From Alcaligenes faecalis (GTDB lineage Bacteria; Pseudomonadota; Gammaproteobacteria; Burkholderiales; Burkholderiaceae_B): 64,000 nucleotides of DNA. Position 1 is the first letter of the stretch, and each line of letters starts with the position of its first letter. The translations under genes were made by a program, and so were the position numbers. Where the stretch lies: positions 3,022,133-3,086,132 of the forward strand of contig NZ_CP168006.1 of assembly GCF_041521385.1 (NCBI RefSeq), written 5' to 3'. This document shows, piece after piece, positions 41,042-50,720 of this stretch. Under the pieces are notes generated by a model that was not told the origin of the DNA, made no database searches, and saw only the letters and a list, made by a program, of their open reading frames with translations.

Positions 41042-43300
41042 ATGTCTTACGATGCGCCGCGCCACCAGCAGCAAGACTTGCTCAGGGCGTCTGGCACCTT
41101 GCTGATTTTAGCGGCACCGGCACGGCCTCCCAAGCCTTCGCCCGGCCAGCCCGGCGTGGTGTCCGACTACTTGCAGGCGCACGACGATGTCTTTGTCGCC
41201 GTGTCCGAACAGGGCTGGGTGCGCGCTTTTCATGGGCACGTGGACCTGGGCACCGGCATTCAAACGGCGCTCAGTCAGATCGTGGCCGACGAGCTGGATG
41301 TGCCCATGGCGCGTGTGCAAATGGTACTGGGCCATACCGATGCGGTGCCCAATCAGGGGCCCACCATCGCCAGTGCTTCCATTCAGATTCATGCTGTACC
41401 GCTGCGCAAGGCAGCGGCTCAGGCACGTCAATTACTGCTGGCACAAGCCGCAGAACGTTGGGCATTGCCTGCCGCTCAATTACGCGTGGAAGACGGTATC
41501 GTCAATGCCCCAGACGGGCGCAGCCTGACGTACTGGCAATTGCTGGAAGGTCTGGAGCTGCGGGCCTATCTGGATAAAGAAACCTCCACCAAACCGGCCG
41601 AGCAATTGCGCATTGTAGGGACAGCCCAGGCGCGTGTCGATATTCCAGGCAAGGTCGCGGGGCAATGGGTGTATGTACACGACGTGCGCGTGCCTGGCAT
41701 GTTGCACGGCCGTGTTGTGCGTCCTCCTTATATAGGGCGCGATAGCGGCGACTTCATCGGTCGCAGCCTGGACTCCGTGGATGAGGAGTCCATCCGCCAT
41801 ATTGCTGACGATGTGCGTGTTGTGGTGATTGGCGACTTTATCGGTGTGGTCGCGCGCCGTGAAGAACACGCTATGCGTGCTGCCCGCGAATTGAAAGTGC
41901 GCTGGAAAGCGATTCCTCCGTTGGAGGATATGAGCAATCTGGAGCAACTGATTCGTCGTCAGCCCATGACGGCGCGTTTGTTGGCCGATACAGGACCGGA
42001 TTTTGACGAGTTGCCGCCAGAGGGTAGACGCTTGAAGCGTAGCTATATCTGGCCTTTTCAGTTGCATGCTTCGATTGGCCCGTCTTGCGCGGTGGCGGAC
42101 TACCAGCCCGGTCATAGCCGGATCTGGTCAGGCTCGCAGAACCCGCATATGTTGCGTGTTCATTTGAGCCAATTGCTGGACGAAGATGAGGCCGGTCTGG
42201 AGATCATCCGTCACGAAGCAGCCGGTTGTTATGGCCGTAATTGTGCTGACGATGTGTGTGCAGATGCCTTGCTCTTGTCCCGAGCCGTCGGTGCGCCGGT
42301 GCGTGTGCAACTGACGCGAGAACAAGAACACGGTTGGGAGCCTAAAGGCGCTGCTCAGTTGATGGATGTCGAAGGCTCCATTGATGCTCAAGGGCAACTG
42401 CGTCATTACGATTTCGTGACCCATTACCCCTCCAACGATGCGCCGAACCTGGCGCTCTTGCTGACGGGGCGGGAGTCGGCGACCCCACGTCAACTGGAAA
42501 TGGGGGACCGCACGGCTGTACCACCCTACAGCTATCCCAAGCAGCGCATTGTGTGTCAGGACATGCCCGCGATTGTGCGCGCCTCCTGGTTGCGTGGTGT
42601 GTCGGCCATGCCTAACTCTTTTGCGCATGACTGCTTTCTGGACGAGCTGGCGGTGGAAGCCGGTGTGGACCCCTTGAGTTATCGCCTGCGTTATCTGGAT
42701 CAGGATGAACGCGCTCAGGAACTGTTACAGGCAGTGGCGGACAAGGGGCAATGGCAGATTGGGCATCGAGGTTCTCGCGGGCAGCCGGACGAGCAAGGCT
42801 ATCTCTATGGCCGTGGTCTGTCGTACGCCCGCTATATACACAGCAAGTTTCCTGGTTTCGGGGCGGCCTGGTCAGCCTGGCTGCTGGATCTGCGGGTTCA
42901 TGCGGAGACGGGTGTGATTGAGGTTCAGCAGATTTATGTGGGCCAGGACACTGGGCAGATGGTGAACCCGGCGGGAGTGCGCCACCAGATTCACGGCAAT
43001 GTGATTCAGTCCTTAAGCCGCACCTTGTATGAGCAGGTGCGCTTTAACGCACAGGGCGTAGTCAGTGCGGAGTGGGGCGCCTATCCGATTGTGGATTTCC
43101 CGCGCATCCCGCCCATTGAGGTGATTTTGATGGACAGGCAGTCCGAGCCGCCGATGGGGTCGGGCGAATCCGCCTCCGTGCCCTGTGCCTCGGCCATTGC
43201 CAATGCTTTGTTTGATGCAACTGGCCGACGTTTTCGGCAGGTGCCTTTTACACCGGATGTGGTCCGGGCCGCGCTGGCTACTACGCCCCAAATGGCGTAG
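41042..43300 (+). CDS. Molybdopterin catalytic subunit of a nicotinate-type dehydrogenase
   Basis: A 752-residue aldehyde-oxidase-family subunit of the isoquinoline-1-oxidoreductase/NicB type. It has the first Mo-binding segment (GHVDLGTGIQTALSQI), the hammerhead domain (MLHGRVVRPPYIG near residue 220), AGCYGRNCADD near residue 395, and the catalytic-Glu loop MGSGESASVPCASAIANALFD near residue 700. No haem motif. ATG at 41042 with AGGAGAG before it. Divergent from nicA and 60 bases before the deformylase gene. I infer that it is the active Mo partner of NicA and the cytochrome-bearing 946-residue protein. Confidence 0.85.
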   Translation: MSYDAPRHQQQDLLRASGTLLILAAPARPPKPSPGQPGVVSDYLQAHDDVFVAVSEQGWVRAFHGHVDLGTGIQTALSQIVADELDVPMARVQMVLGHTDAVPNQGPTIASASIQIHAVPLRKAAAQARQLLLAQAAERWALPAAQLRVEDGIVNAPDGRSLTYWQLLEGLELRAYLDKETSTKPAEQLRIVGTAQARVDIPGKVAGQWVYVHDVRVPGMLHGRVVRPPYIGRDSGDFIGRSLDSVDEESIRHIADDVRVVVIGDFIGVVARREEHAMRAARELKVRWKAIPPLEDMSNLEQLIRRQPMTARLLADTGPDFDELPPEGRRLKRSYIWPFQLHASIGPSCAVADYQPGHSRIWSGSQNPHMLRVHLSQLLDEDEAGLEIIRHEAAGCYGRNCADDVCADALLLSRAVGAPVRVQLTREQEHGWEPKGAAQLMDVEGSIDAQGQLRHYDFVTHYPSNDAPNLALLLTGRESATPRQLEMGDRTAVPPYSYPKQRIVCQDMPAIVRASWLRGVSAMPNSFAHDCFLDELAVEAGVDPLSYRLRYLDQDERAQELLQAVADKGQWQIGHRGSRGQPDEQGYLYGRGLSYARYIHSKFPGFGAAWSAWLLDLRVHAETGVIEVQQIYVGQDTGQMVNPAGVRHQIHGNVIQSLSRTLYEQVRFNAQGVVSAEWGAYPIVDFPRIPPIEVILMDRQSEPPMGSGESASVPCASAIANALFDATGRRFRQVPFTPDVVRAALATTPQMA

Positions 43301-43360
43301 GCAGCAGCAATTTTCATGGGTCAGGCCCAGGCCTGACGGTTTCAATCCAAGGACAGATTA

Positions 43361-44185
43361 ATGAGTACCTTTCTTTACGGCGGCCATGTTCATGCCAATG
43401 GCATTCGTCAGCATTACTTGCGCTACGGTGGCTCCAGCCAGGGTCGCGACCAGCGTCCCGCGGTCATCATCGTTCCCGGCATTACCAGCCCGGCGGTGAC
43501 CTGGGGCTTTGTGGGCGAGCAGTTCGGCAAGCACTTTGATACCTACATTCAGGATGTGCGTGGTCGCGGTTTGAGCGAAGCCGCCGAAGGCATGGATTAC
43601 AGCCTGGACGCCCAGGCGGATGATTTGATCGCCTTGGCTCAAGCCTTGGGTCTGAAAGACTACATCGTGGTCGGCCACTCCATGGGTGCGCGTATTGGTT
43701 TGCGTGCGGCTCACAAGAACAGCGATGGCTTGAACCGTCTGGTAATGGTTGATCCTCCGGTCTCCGGCCCGGATCGTCGTGCCTATCCTTCCAAGTTGCC
43801 CTGGTACGTGGATTCCATGGCCATGGCTCGCAAAGGCTGCACCGCAGAAGACATGCGTGCTTTCTGCCCCACCTGGACCCAAGAGCAATTGCAATTGCGT
43901 GCCCAGTGGCTGCACACCTGCCACGAGCCTGCGATTTTGGCTAGCTTTGAAGGGTTCCACACCGACGATATTCACGTCGACTTCCCGCATCTGAAAGTAC
44001 CTGCCTTGCTGATGACCGCCGAGCGTGGTGATGTGGTGCGTGATGAGGACGTGGCCGAGATTCAGCAGTTGGCCGCTGGCGTTCAGCACGTACGTGTGCC
44101 CAATGCCGGTCACATGATTCCTTGGGATAACGAGGCTGGTTTCTATGAAGCCTTCGGTGATTTCCTGGGCCAGCGCCTGGTGTGA
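43361..44185 (+). CDS. nicD: N-formylmaleamate deformylase (alpha/beta hydrolase)
   Basis: A 274-residue alpha/beta-fold hydrolase that splits N-formylmaleamate to maleamate and formate. The nucleophile elbow is VVGHSMGARIG near residue 109; the catalytic His is in NAGHMIPWD near residue 249; the acid is probably in DVVRDEDVA. The match to NicD/PicE rests on fold plus position directly before the dioxygenase gene. A G/C-rich hairpin (44193-44210) lies in the 80-base gap to the next gene. In the pic cluster the same gene is called picE. Confidence 0.9.
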   Translation: MSTFLYGGHVHANGIRQHYLRYGGSSQGRDQRPAVIIVPGITSPAVTWGFVGEQFGKHFDTYIQDVRGRGLSEAAEGMDYSLDAQADDLIALAQALGLKDYIVVGHSMGARIGLRAAHKNSDGLNRLVMVDPPVSGPDRRAYPSKLPWYVDSMAMARKGCTAEDMRAFCPTWTQEQLQLRAQWLHTCHEPAILASFEGFHTDDIHVDFPHLKVPALLMTAERGDVVRDEDVAEIQQLAAGVQHVRVPNAGHMIPWDNEAGFYEAFGDFLGQRLV

Positions 44186-44265
44186 TGTTAAAGGGCCGCA
44201 TGGGCGGCCCGTCGTGATGCAGAGGTTCCGCGTCAGTGCCGGGGCCTCTCACAAGGAGAGACAAG

Positions 44266-45318
44266 ATGGCAGTGAGTGATTATCAACTTATCGAGGCATG
44301 GCAGGAGGTGCTGCGCCTGTCCAAGCTGCAGGCTGGTCAAACTGTGACCTTGCTGACCAGCTCGACCACCCACCCGCAAACGATGCAGTGTGCGCAGATT
44401 GCGGCTCAGTCCATGGGCGCGATTGTGAATCGTCTGGATCTGCTGCCCGTGAATGCAGAGAAGGCCTTGAGCCGGGACTCGTTGGCGTATTTGGGGACGA
44501 CCCCGCTGACGGGTAACGAAGCGGCGATTGCCGCTTTGAAGGCCAGTGATCTGGTGCTGGATTTGATGACATTGTTGTTCTCGCCCGAGCAGATCGACAT
44601 TCTGAAGTCGGGTACCAAGATCCTTTTGGCGGTGGAGCCACCGGAAATTCTGGTTCGCACGGTGCCAACCGAAGCAGATCGCGCACGCGTGACAGCGGCG
44701 GCAGCCTTGATCAAGGCCGCCAAGGAAATGAGCATTACCTCGCCTGCCGGTACCAATCTGCGGTGCCCGCTGGGAGAGTTCCCCGCGATTCGTGAATACG
44801 GGTTTGTGGATGAGCCCGGTCGTTGGGACCACTGGCCTAGCGGTTTTGTACTGACCTGGCCGAACGAGCTGGGCACGAACGGCACCATTGTGATCGACAA
44901 GGGCGACATCCTGTTGCCGCAGAAGAAATACTCGACCGAGCAGATCATTCTGACCGTGGAAAACGGCTACGCCACCAAGATTGAAGGTGGTATCGAAGCC
45001 GAACTGCTGGACGAATACATGAAGACCTTCAACGATCCCGAAGGTTATGCGATTTCCCACATCGGCTGGGGTTTGCAGCCACGCGCTCACTGGTCCACCT
45101 TGGGTCTGTACTCGCGTGAGAACACCATTGGCATGGATGCACGGGCCTTCGAGGGTAACTTCCTGTTCTCCCTGGGGCCGAACAATGAAGCGGGTGGCAA
45201 GCGTACAACGGCCTGCCACATTGATATTCCTTTGCGCCATTGCACGGTCAGCCTGGATGGCCGTGCGGTTGTGCGTGATGGCAACGTACTGGACGGAGGC
45301 GTGGGTGAGTACGAATGA
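44266..45318 (+). CDS. nicX: 2,5-dihydroxypyridine 5,6-dioxygenase
   Basis: Ring-opening Fe(II) dioxygenase that turns 2,5-dihydroxypyridine into N-formylmaleamate. The 350-residue length equals that of Pseudomonas putida NicX, and the iron ligands fall at the same numbers: His265 (ISHIGWG), His318 and Asp320 (ACHIDIPL). The fold is related to the M29 aminopeptidase group. Start is the ATG at 44266 with AAGGAG seven bases before it; upstream in-frame codons lack a ribosome site. Its last 68 bases coincide with the beginning of the visible duplication, and its stop overlaps the next gene by 14 bases. The same gene in a pic cluster would be picD. Confidence 0.95.
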   Translation: MAVSDYQLIEAWQEVLRLSKLQAGQTVTLLTSSTTHPQTMQCAQIAAQSMGAIVNRLDLLPVNAEKALSRDSLAYLGTTPLTGNEAAIAALKASDLVLDLMTLLFSPEQIDILKSGTKILLAVEPPEILVRTVPTEADRARVTAAAALIKAAKEMSITSPAGTNLRCPLGEFPAIREYGFVDEPGRWDHWPSGFVLTWPNELGTNGTIVIDKGDILLPQKKYSTEQIILTVENGYATKIEGGIEAELLDEYMKTFNDPEGYAISHIGWGLQPRAHWSTLGLYSRENTIGMDARAFEGNFLFSLGPNNEAGGKRTTACHIDIPLRHCTVSLDGRAVVRDGNVLDGGVGEYE

Positions 45319-45928
45319 AGGAGCGGTGTACGCTCAACAAGGTTTTGGGTCGACGCTGGAGCCTAAGGCTCCCTACGGTCTGTTGATTATTGATCTGGTG
45401 AATGGTTTTGCTGATCCTGCCGTGTTTGGCGGCGGCAATATTCCCGAGGCCATCGAGAACACGCAGAAATTGCTGGCAACGGCGCGTGAACAAGGCTGGC
45501 CAGTTGCTCATACCCGTATCGTGTATGCGGACGATGGCGCTGATAACAACATTTTCAGCATCAAAGTCCCTGGCATGCTGGGTCTGACGGAAGACGCGCA
45601 CAACAGCCATATCGTGCCGGAACTGGCTCCTGCGCCCGGTGAGTTTGTGGTTCGCAAGAACGTGCCTTCGGCTTTCTTTGGTACGCCCTTGGCTGCGTGG
45701 CTGACGCAGCGGGGTGTGCAAACACTGCTGGTCGCCGGTGCGGTTACCAGCGGTTGCGTACGTTCCAGCGTGGTCGATGCAATGCAATTGGGCTTTCGCC
45801 CCTTGGTGGTGTCGGACTGCGTGGGTGACCGTGCAATTGGCCCGCATGAGGCCAACTTGTTCGATATGCGTCAGAAGTACGCCACCGTGGCAACGCGTGA
45901 AGAGGCGATGAAGTTGATCGGACTTTAA
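45305..45928 (+). CDS. nicF: Maleamate amidohydrolase, right copy
   Basis: Encodes the same 207-residue protein as 55-678 but differs at four third-codon positions (45451, 45706, 45709, 45712), all silent. GTG start with GGAGG at 45295-45299. Here the complete upstream dioxygenase and deformylase genes are visible, giving the contiguous lower pathway D-X-F. Calling this one nicF and the other picF reflects neighbours only; the proteins are indistinguishable. Confidence 0.9.
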   Translation: MSTNEGAVYAQQGFGSTLEPKAPYGLLIIDLVNGFADPAVFGGGNIPEAIENTQKLLATAREQGWPVAHTRIVYADDGADNNIFSIKVPGMLGLTEDAHNSHIVPELAPAPGEFVVRKNVPSAFFGTPLAAWLTQRGVQTLLVAGAVTSGCVRSSVVDAMQLGFRPLVVSDCVGDRAIGPHEANLFDMRQKYATVATREEAMKLIGL

Positions 45929-46092
45929 AGCGATTCAAGCTCTTGAGTCTTTGAGAAGAACGATGTGTTTCATCATGGCCTGGATGGGCGTCGGTGCTTG
46001 ATGAACATGAGTCGTCGTTAACAAGTCTGTTTTGATAGCCTTGTGATTGAGTATCGATGGTCTGCCGCTTGGGGGCGGGCTATCGGACCTGT

Positions 46093-46128
46093 GCCCCTGG
46101 AAGCCGTATGGCTCTCGGGGGTTTTTTT
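46093..46128 (+). terminator. Terminator of the maleamate amidohydrolase gene, right copy
   Basis: Same hairpin as 843-878 with four base changes. The stem keeps 12 of 13 pairs: the former T-G pair becomes C-G, the basal G-C becomes G-T, and one A-C mismatch appears. The T-run is one base longer. Confidence 0.78.
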
Positions 46129-46303
46129 ATTTCTGGCAGCGTCGTGGGTTTGCAATGATTGCGGTGTCTGGTCTTGATTAAGGGGATGGTTGTTCAGGCG
46201 GGCTGTCTTGGGAGTTTTTTTAAGAAGGGTTCTGGAGGCGCTTTTGGGGCAATAAGGGAGTTCTTCTGGACGTGCCGTTTGGGCTTTGCGTGAGGGTGGC
46301 GGA

Positions 46304-46547
46304 TAGTTTTCTTGTGGGGCCCGGGTACGGCTTGTCTTGGCGGGTCTCTTGCCCACGCTGCGCGTGGGTGCCCTTGTCAGCGTGCCGTTGCGGGCGGGTC
46401 GTGAACTCGGAGCGCGGTTTGTCCCCCGGGCAAACCGCAAGCGTGCTCCTCAAACAGCACGCCCCTTGCATCCCGCCCCAGCACTCTGCCGGCGGCAAGA
46501 GCCCTGACTCGCCCGCCAAGCCGTACCCGGGCCCCACAAGAAAACTA
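46304..46547. repeat. Long palindromic element A, right copy
   Basis: Identical to 1054-1297, including the 31-bp perfect inverted arms. Confidence 0.75.
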
Positions 46548-47036
46548 ACAACACGGGTTAAAGCTCAAACGGCACTGGCAGAGGTGGGACGAAAGGCGGG
46601 GGCTCAGATTGGAGGGTTTGAGAAAGGAAGGGAAGGGGATGGGGTTTGCTTTGGCTGAGGCTGAATGTTCTCGGGGTTTTGGGGTATCAGTTTAGATGTG
46701 GTTTTTTTAATTGTTCTTTTGTGTTTAGAGGGAAAGTGAAACGAAGAGTGGCAGTGGAGTGTGTGTTTAGAGATCCCGTGAATGAGTAGAGTTCTTGGTG
46801 TGCTATCAGGGCAGGCCACGCAGTCAATCAGCGAGTTAGTTCTGCTTTCGGTTTTTGCGTTGTTGATGTGACGAAGTCGATTTAGTGAGTGTAAAAGGGC
46901 AAGACAATAGGGTTTTAGGGGGGCAGAAGAGCAGAACGATAGGCGCTTAGGAAGGGCAGAAGAGCAAGGCAAGAGGCCCTGTTGATTCAAGGGGACCGTC
47001 TGTTGGAAGAGATTGGTAGATAAGAAGCCATTGTGA

Positions 47037-47270
47037 GCCGTTCAGTCGGCCTGCTGGGGTGTTGGGGCGGATCAGAGTACTTGCCGCGGTCAGGAGATAG
47101 CGTAGGGGTGCAAGCATCCTGCTGTTTGAGCGGGGCGTTTGTGGTTCGTCCTGGGGACGAACCACCCCGCGAGTTCAGGATGCGCCCGGTAGCTATCTCC
47201 TGACAAGGGCACCGGTGCGCAGCACCGGCAAGTGCTCAGCCCGGACACCCCAGCAGGCCGACTGAATGGC
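47037..47270. repeat. Long palindromic element B, right copy
   Basis: As 1787-2020 but with C instead of T at 47210, inside the right half of the palindrome; the 22-bp arms are unchanged. Confidence 0.75.
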
Positions 47271-47406
47271 GTATTCACAGCGACTTCTTTTATCCCCGAC
47301 CCTGACTAAGCTGAATTCCTCCAGGCCCGATAGACCCCCAAGCCGACGCTATCAGCCCTAAATCTGACATTGCGCCAGACACAAGTTCTCTGCCCAATAA
47401 ATAAGC

Positions 47407-47439
47407 AAAAAAAAGCACCCCTCAACAAAGAAGGGTGCT
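47407..47439 (-). terminator. Terminator of the Rieske oxygenase operon, right copy
   Basis: Identical hairpin and T-run to 2157-2189, placed after the right-copy beta-subunit gene. Confidence 0.85.
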
Positions 47440-47525
47440 CGAAAGGAATCAGAAGACCTTCTGACTCAAGTGGCTCGGAAACAGCACACAAAAAACAGCT
47501 TTAAAACCAGATGCAAACTCCGGAC

Positions 47526-48044
47526 TTAGACCGGAAACACCAGATCATTCGCCAGGATGGACGTATCAAAAATCACCTGACGCTCCTTGAGCATCAAACG
47601 ACCCTCCACACGCGTGAACGTATCAAAATAATTACCCACCAGATGCACCGTGGAAGGCCCTTCTACCAAAGTCTGCATCAGCATGAAATTACCCTCGGCC
47701 TCGATGTCGCCATTGTCGGCCTCGCTGATCACACGAACATCCGTGACCAGATGCAGCATGTAGCGCGGGGCATACATCTGCGTGCGGGCAATGGCCACCG
47801 CACGATCGTGCATCATGTCGCGCCCTTCGGCATAGACCAGGCCCACCGGCAAATTCAGATCCGCGTTTTCGCGTGAAGTAACCCGGTAAACCGCGTCCTC
47901 CACAAAAAACAGGGGCCAGTCCTCAACATTGCCACGATCCAAAGTGGCACAGTACTCGGCATTGAAAAGCTCAATTTCCGCCTTCAACACCAAAGCACGC
48001 TCAACAGCAATCTGGGCGGGTTTGAAAGAAAAATCCATTTTCAT
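47526..48044 (-). CDS. picB4: Rieske oxygenase beta subunit, right copy
   Basis: Identical 172-residue protein to 2276-2794. Last gene of the second intact ferredoxin-reductase-alpha-beta operon. This copy sits downstream of the nicotinate-type genes, whereas the left copy presumably follows the native pic genes beyond the window. Confidence 0.88.
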   Translation of the reverse strand: MKMDFSFKPAQIAVERALVLKAEIELFNAEYCATLDRGNVEDWPLFFVEDAVYRVTSRENADLNLPVGLVYAEGRDMMHDRAVAIARTQMYAPRYMLHLVTDVRVISEADNGDIEAEGNFMLMQTLVEGPSTVHLVGNYFDTFTRVEGRLMLKERQVIFDTSILANDLVFPV

Positions 48045-48057
48045 AAGTCAGCTCGTC

Positions 48058-49347
48058 TTACAGATCCATCACTTGGCGGTAGTACTGGTACATGGAGCGA
48101 ATAGCCGCTTCCGAGATCAGCGTATTGGACGTACCCAGCTTGCTTTCATCGAGCTTGATGATGTTCACCTCGCTGCTGGAACGACGTACCCCTTCCTGCA
48201 CAAACTTCATGGCCTCGTTGTCTTCCAGACCCAGGAAACCGGCAGGACCCATCAGGTTGCCCTGACGCAGACGGTGACGAGTCATCTCCTCGGTATCGTC
48301 CTCATAGCCAAACATGGTCCATTGCATGATCAGGCTGTTGGGGCCATTGGGCACAATCTGACGCACACCCAAGGTATTCATCTCGCGCTGAACAATCAGG
48401 TTGGGCCAGATTGTTTGCATGGTGACCGACCAAGGCGAATCAAACTCCTTGATGTAGTCCAGGAAACGCTCATCGCGCAAACGCATATCGTCCACAAAGG
48501 AACGCATTTCCTTCTTGTTGTCCTCGCTGACCTCGGCGTATTTGTCCTCGGACTTGGCGGACGCCATGTAACCGTGACGACCATGTACTGGGTCCACATA
48601 CATCTGCGATTTGTTGCCCGCTACCAGCAGACCAAACACCACCAGGAAAGAGTGCAGCAAGGTTGCGTGGTACGGATCTTTCAGATTCTCGTGGTACATC
48701 TTCCAGTTGCAAGGCAATTCGTTACGGTAGTAACCCAGAATCTTCAATTTCTTGCCGGGGAATATCGCCTCGAAATCCTTCAGGATTTCTGGCGTCAGGT
48801 ATTCCGTAATTGGCTCGACCTTGTCGCTGTAGGACGCAAAAATGACGCCATTGTGCGTGGTGACATGCAGCTTTTTCAGACCATGCTCGGAGTTCTTGAA
48901 GCTGCGCGGCATGCCGCCTTCTTTATTCGCACCGCGCTTGAAAGGAATCCCTTGCAGATCACCCTTCAGGCTGTAAGACCACTGGTGATACGGGCACACA
49001 AACTCATTGGTGTTGCCCTGGTTGTGGCGGCAGAACTCGGCACCTCGGTGGGCACAGCGGTTCTCAAATACGTTGATGCTGCCATCCTCCGCACGCGCCA
49101 CGACCACCGGCGTGGAACCGACATACGAACGCTTGTAGTCGCCCGAATCGGGAATTTCCGCTTCCAGGGCCACAAAGTTCCAGGTGTCGCCGTGGAAAAT
49201 GCGTTCCATCTCGCGGTTGTAGATGTCGTTACTGGTGTAGACCCAATCCGGAATGGTGTTGAGCACATCCTCGGGCCAGGTGCATTGCTCGACAGGGCGG
49301 TCTTTGGACCCGACCGTCTGGCCTATCACCGTTTGCGTCTGATACAT
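48058..49347 (-). CDS. picB3: Rieske oxygenase alpha subunit, right copy
   Basis: Identical 429-residue protein to 2808-4097, with all Rieske (C98, H100, C118, H121) and iron-site residues intact, so both copies should be active. Confidence 0.92.
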   Translation of the reverse strand: MYQTQTVIGQTVGSKDRPVEQCTWPEDVLNTIPDWVYTSNDIYNREMERIFHGDTWNFVALEAEIPDSGDYKRSYVGSTPVVVARAEDGSINVFENRCAHRGAEFCRHNQGNTNEFVCPYHQWSYSLKGDLQGIPFKRGANKEGGMPRSFKNSEHGLKKLHVTTHNGVIFASYSDKVEPITEYLTPEILKDFEAIFPGKKLKILGYYRNELPCNWKMYHENLKDPYHATLLHSFLVVFGLLVAGNKSQMYVDPVHGRHGYMASAKSEDKYAEVSEDNKKEMRSFVDDMRLRDERFLDYIKEFDSPWSVTMQTIWPNLIVQREMNTLGVRQIVPNGPNSLIMQWTMFGYEDDTEEMTRHRLRQGNLMGPAGFLGLEDNEAMKFVQEGVRRSSSEVNIIKLDESKLGTSNTLISEAAIRSMYQYYRQVMDL

Positions 49348-49413
49348 GGGGTTCTCCTCTGATAACTCTTTAATGATTCGTGATGACGAGGCGGCACAGG
49401 CCGCTTCTCTTTC

Positions 49414-50691
49414 TTAGACTTGGGCCGTACGGGCCGCTTCTTTCACGTACTGGCGCAACTTGGTGGCTGGGTCCAGTACGATGGCCGGATCCACAGGCAG
49501 GTCCTGTTCCATGACGCTGCGCAAGGCGCGTAGATCCGCACCGGCATTGACGCCAATCGCGTGTCGCAGATGCTGGCCCTCGAAAGCCAGCAACATGAAG
49601 CTGATGGCATCGCCCTGGCTGTCCATGACGCCGCGTACCTGATAGTTCAGATCCGGGCTGCCTTGGCCCAGCATCTGAATATTGCAACCGAGCACATCCG
49701 TCCAGAACCAGCTAACGGGTGCAGCAGGGGCATCCTGCCCGGCAATGGCGTGGGCTACCTGACGAGCTTGTTCATTAGCGTTCTGCCAGGATTCGGTGCG
49801 CGTGCGCACGGAGGTGTCGGGGCAAATCTGCGTGGCACAATCACCAGCGGCATAAATGCCCGCCACACTGGTGCGACCTTGGTGATCCACTATAATTCCG
49901 GCCGTCATATCATCGACCGCAATACCACTGGCCCGCGCCAAGGCGGAGTTCGCGCTCAGGCCGGCTGCCACAATCGCCAGATCGCCATTCAAGGTCTGGC
50001 CATCATTCAGTTCCAGTTGAACGGGGTGCGCGTTGCCTGCCGCAAAGTGGGCCTGTCGCACACCCTGACCCAGACGCACGGTGATGCCTTGCGACTCGAA
50101 ACGCGCCAGCAACCATTGCGACAGCAGGGCAGGGGCGTTGCGCGCCAGCAGGCGTTCATTCGCTTCAATGACCGTGACCTGGGCGCCAGTTTCATGGGCG
50201 GTAGAGGCCAGTTCCAGACCCATGAAACCACCACCAACCACCAAGGTGCGCAAACCAGGTTGCAGACGGGCTTGCAGGCTCAGGGCATCGTCCAGCGTGC
50301 GCAGATACAGGGCGTTGGTCTGGCTGGTGGGTAGCACGGCCAGTTCGCGGGCCGTGCCGCCAGTGGCCAGCACGGCGTGGTCAAAGCTCCAGACTTGGCC
50401 ATTGCTCAGGCTGGCCTGACGCGTGGCGCAATCCAGGGACTGCACGCTCGTGCCCAGCAAGAGCTCAATATGTTGTTCTTGATAGAACTCGGCTTTTTGT
50501 AAAAACACGCTGTCAGTGGTTGCACTGGACTTGAGCACGTCTTTGGACAGTGGCGGTCGTTCGTAGGGAAGATGAGTTTCTTCGCCTACCAAGGTAATGC
50601 TGCCGTTATAGCCCAGGCTGCGCAGTTCACGCGCCAGCACCGAAGCCGCTTGGCCAGCGCCGATGATCAATACGGAAGTGTGGTGTGCCAT
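49414..50691 (-). CDS. picB2: Ferredoxin reductase, right copy
   Basis: Identical 425-residue FAD/NAD(P)H reductase to 4164-5441, with both Rossmann motifs intact. Confidence 0.92.
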   Translation of the reverse strand: MAHHTSVLIIGAGQAASVLARELRSLGYNGSITLVGEETHLPYERPPLSKDVLKSSATTDSVFLQKAEFYQEQHIELLLGTSVQSLDCATRQASLSNGQVWSFDHAVLATGGTARELAVLPTSQTNALYLRTLDDALSLQARLQPGLRTLVVGGGFMGLELASTAHETGAQVTVIEANERLLARNAPALLSQWLLARFESQGITVRLGQGVRQAHFAAGNAHPVQLELNDGQTLNGDLAIVAAGLSANSALARASGIAVDDMTAGIIVDHQGRTSVAGIYAAGDCATQICPDTSVRTRTESWQNANEQARQVAHAIAGQDAPAAPVSWFWTDVLGCNIQMLGQGSPDLNYQVRGVMDSQGDAISFMLLAFEGQHLRHAIGVNAGADLRALRSVMEQDLPVDPAIVLDPATKLRQYVKEAARTAQV

Positions 50692-50720
50692 GATGTTGCG
50701 TCTCGTCAGCAGAAAAAAGC

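Larger units (their letters stand above)
45929..47525. other. Gene-free intergenic region, right copy
   Basis: Counterpart of 679-2275 with eight substitutions (46077, 46096, 46101, 46107, 46122, 46954, 46955, 47210). Holds the same terminators and palindromes, listed separately, and no recognisable gene. Confidence 0.8.

Noticed and set aside
41042..43300. Ordinary xanthine dehydrogenase for purine breakdown
   Set aside because: No linked FAD subunit or purine genes; its neighbours are nicA, a cytochrome c partner and the 2,5-dihydroxypyridine pathway, which fit a nicotinate-type enzyme better.
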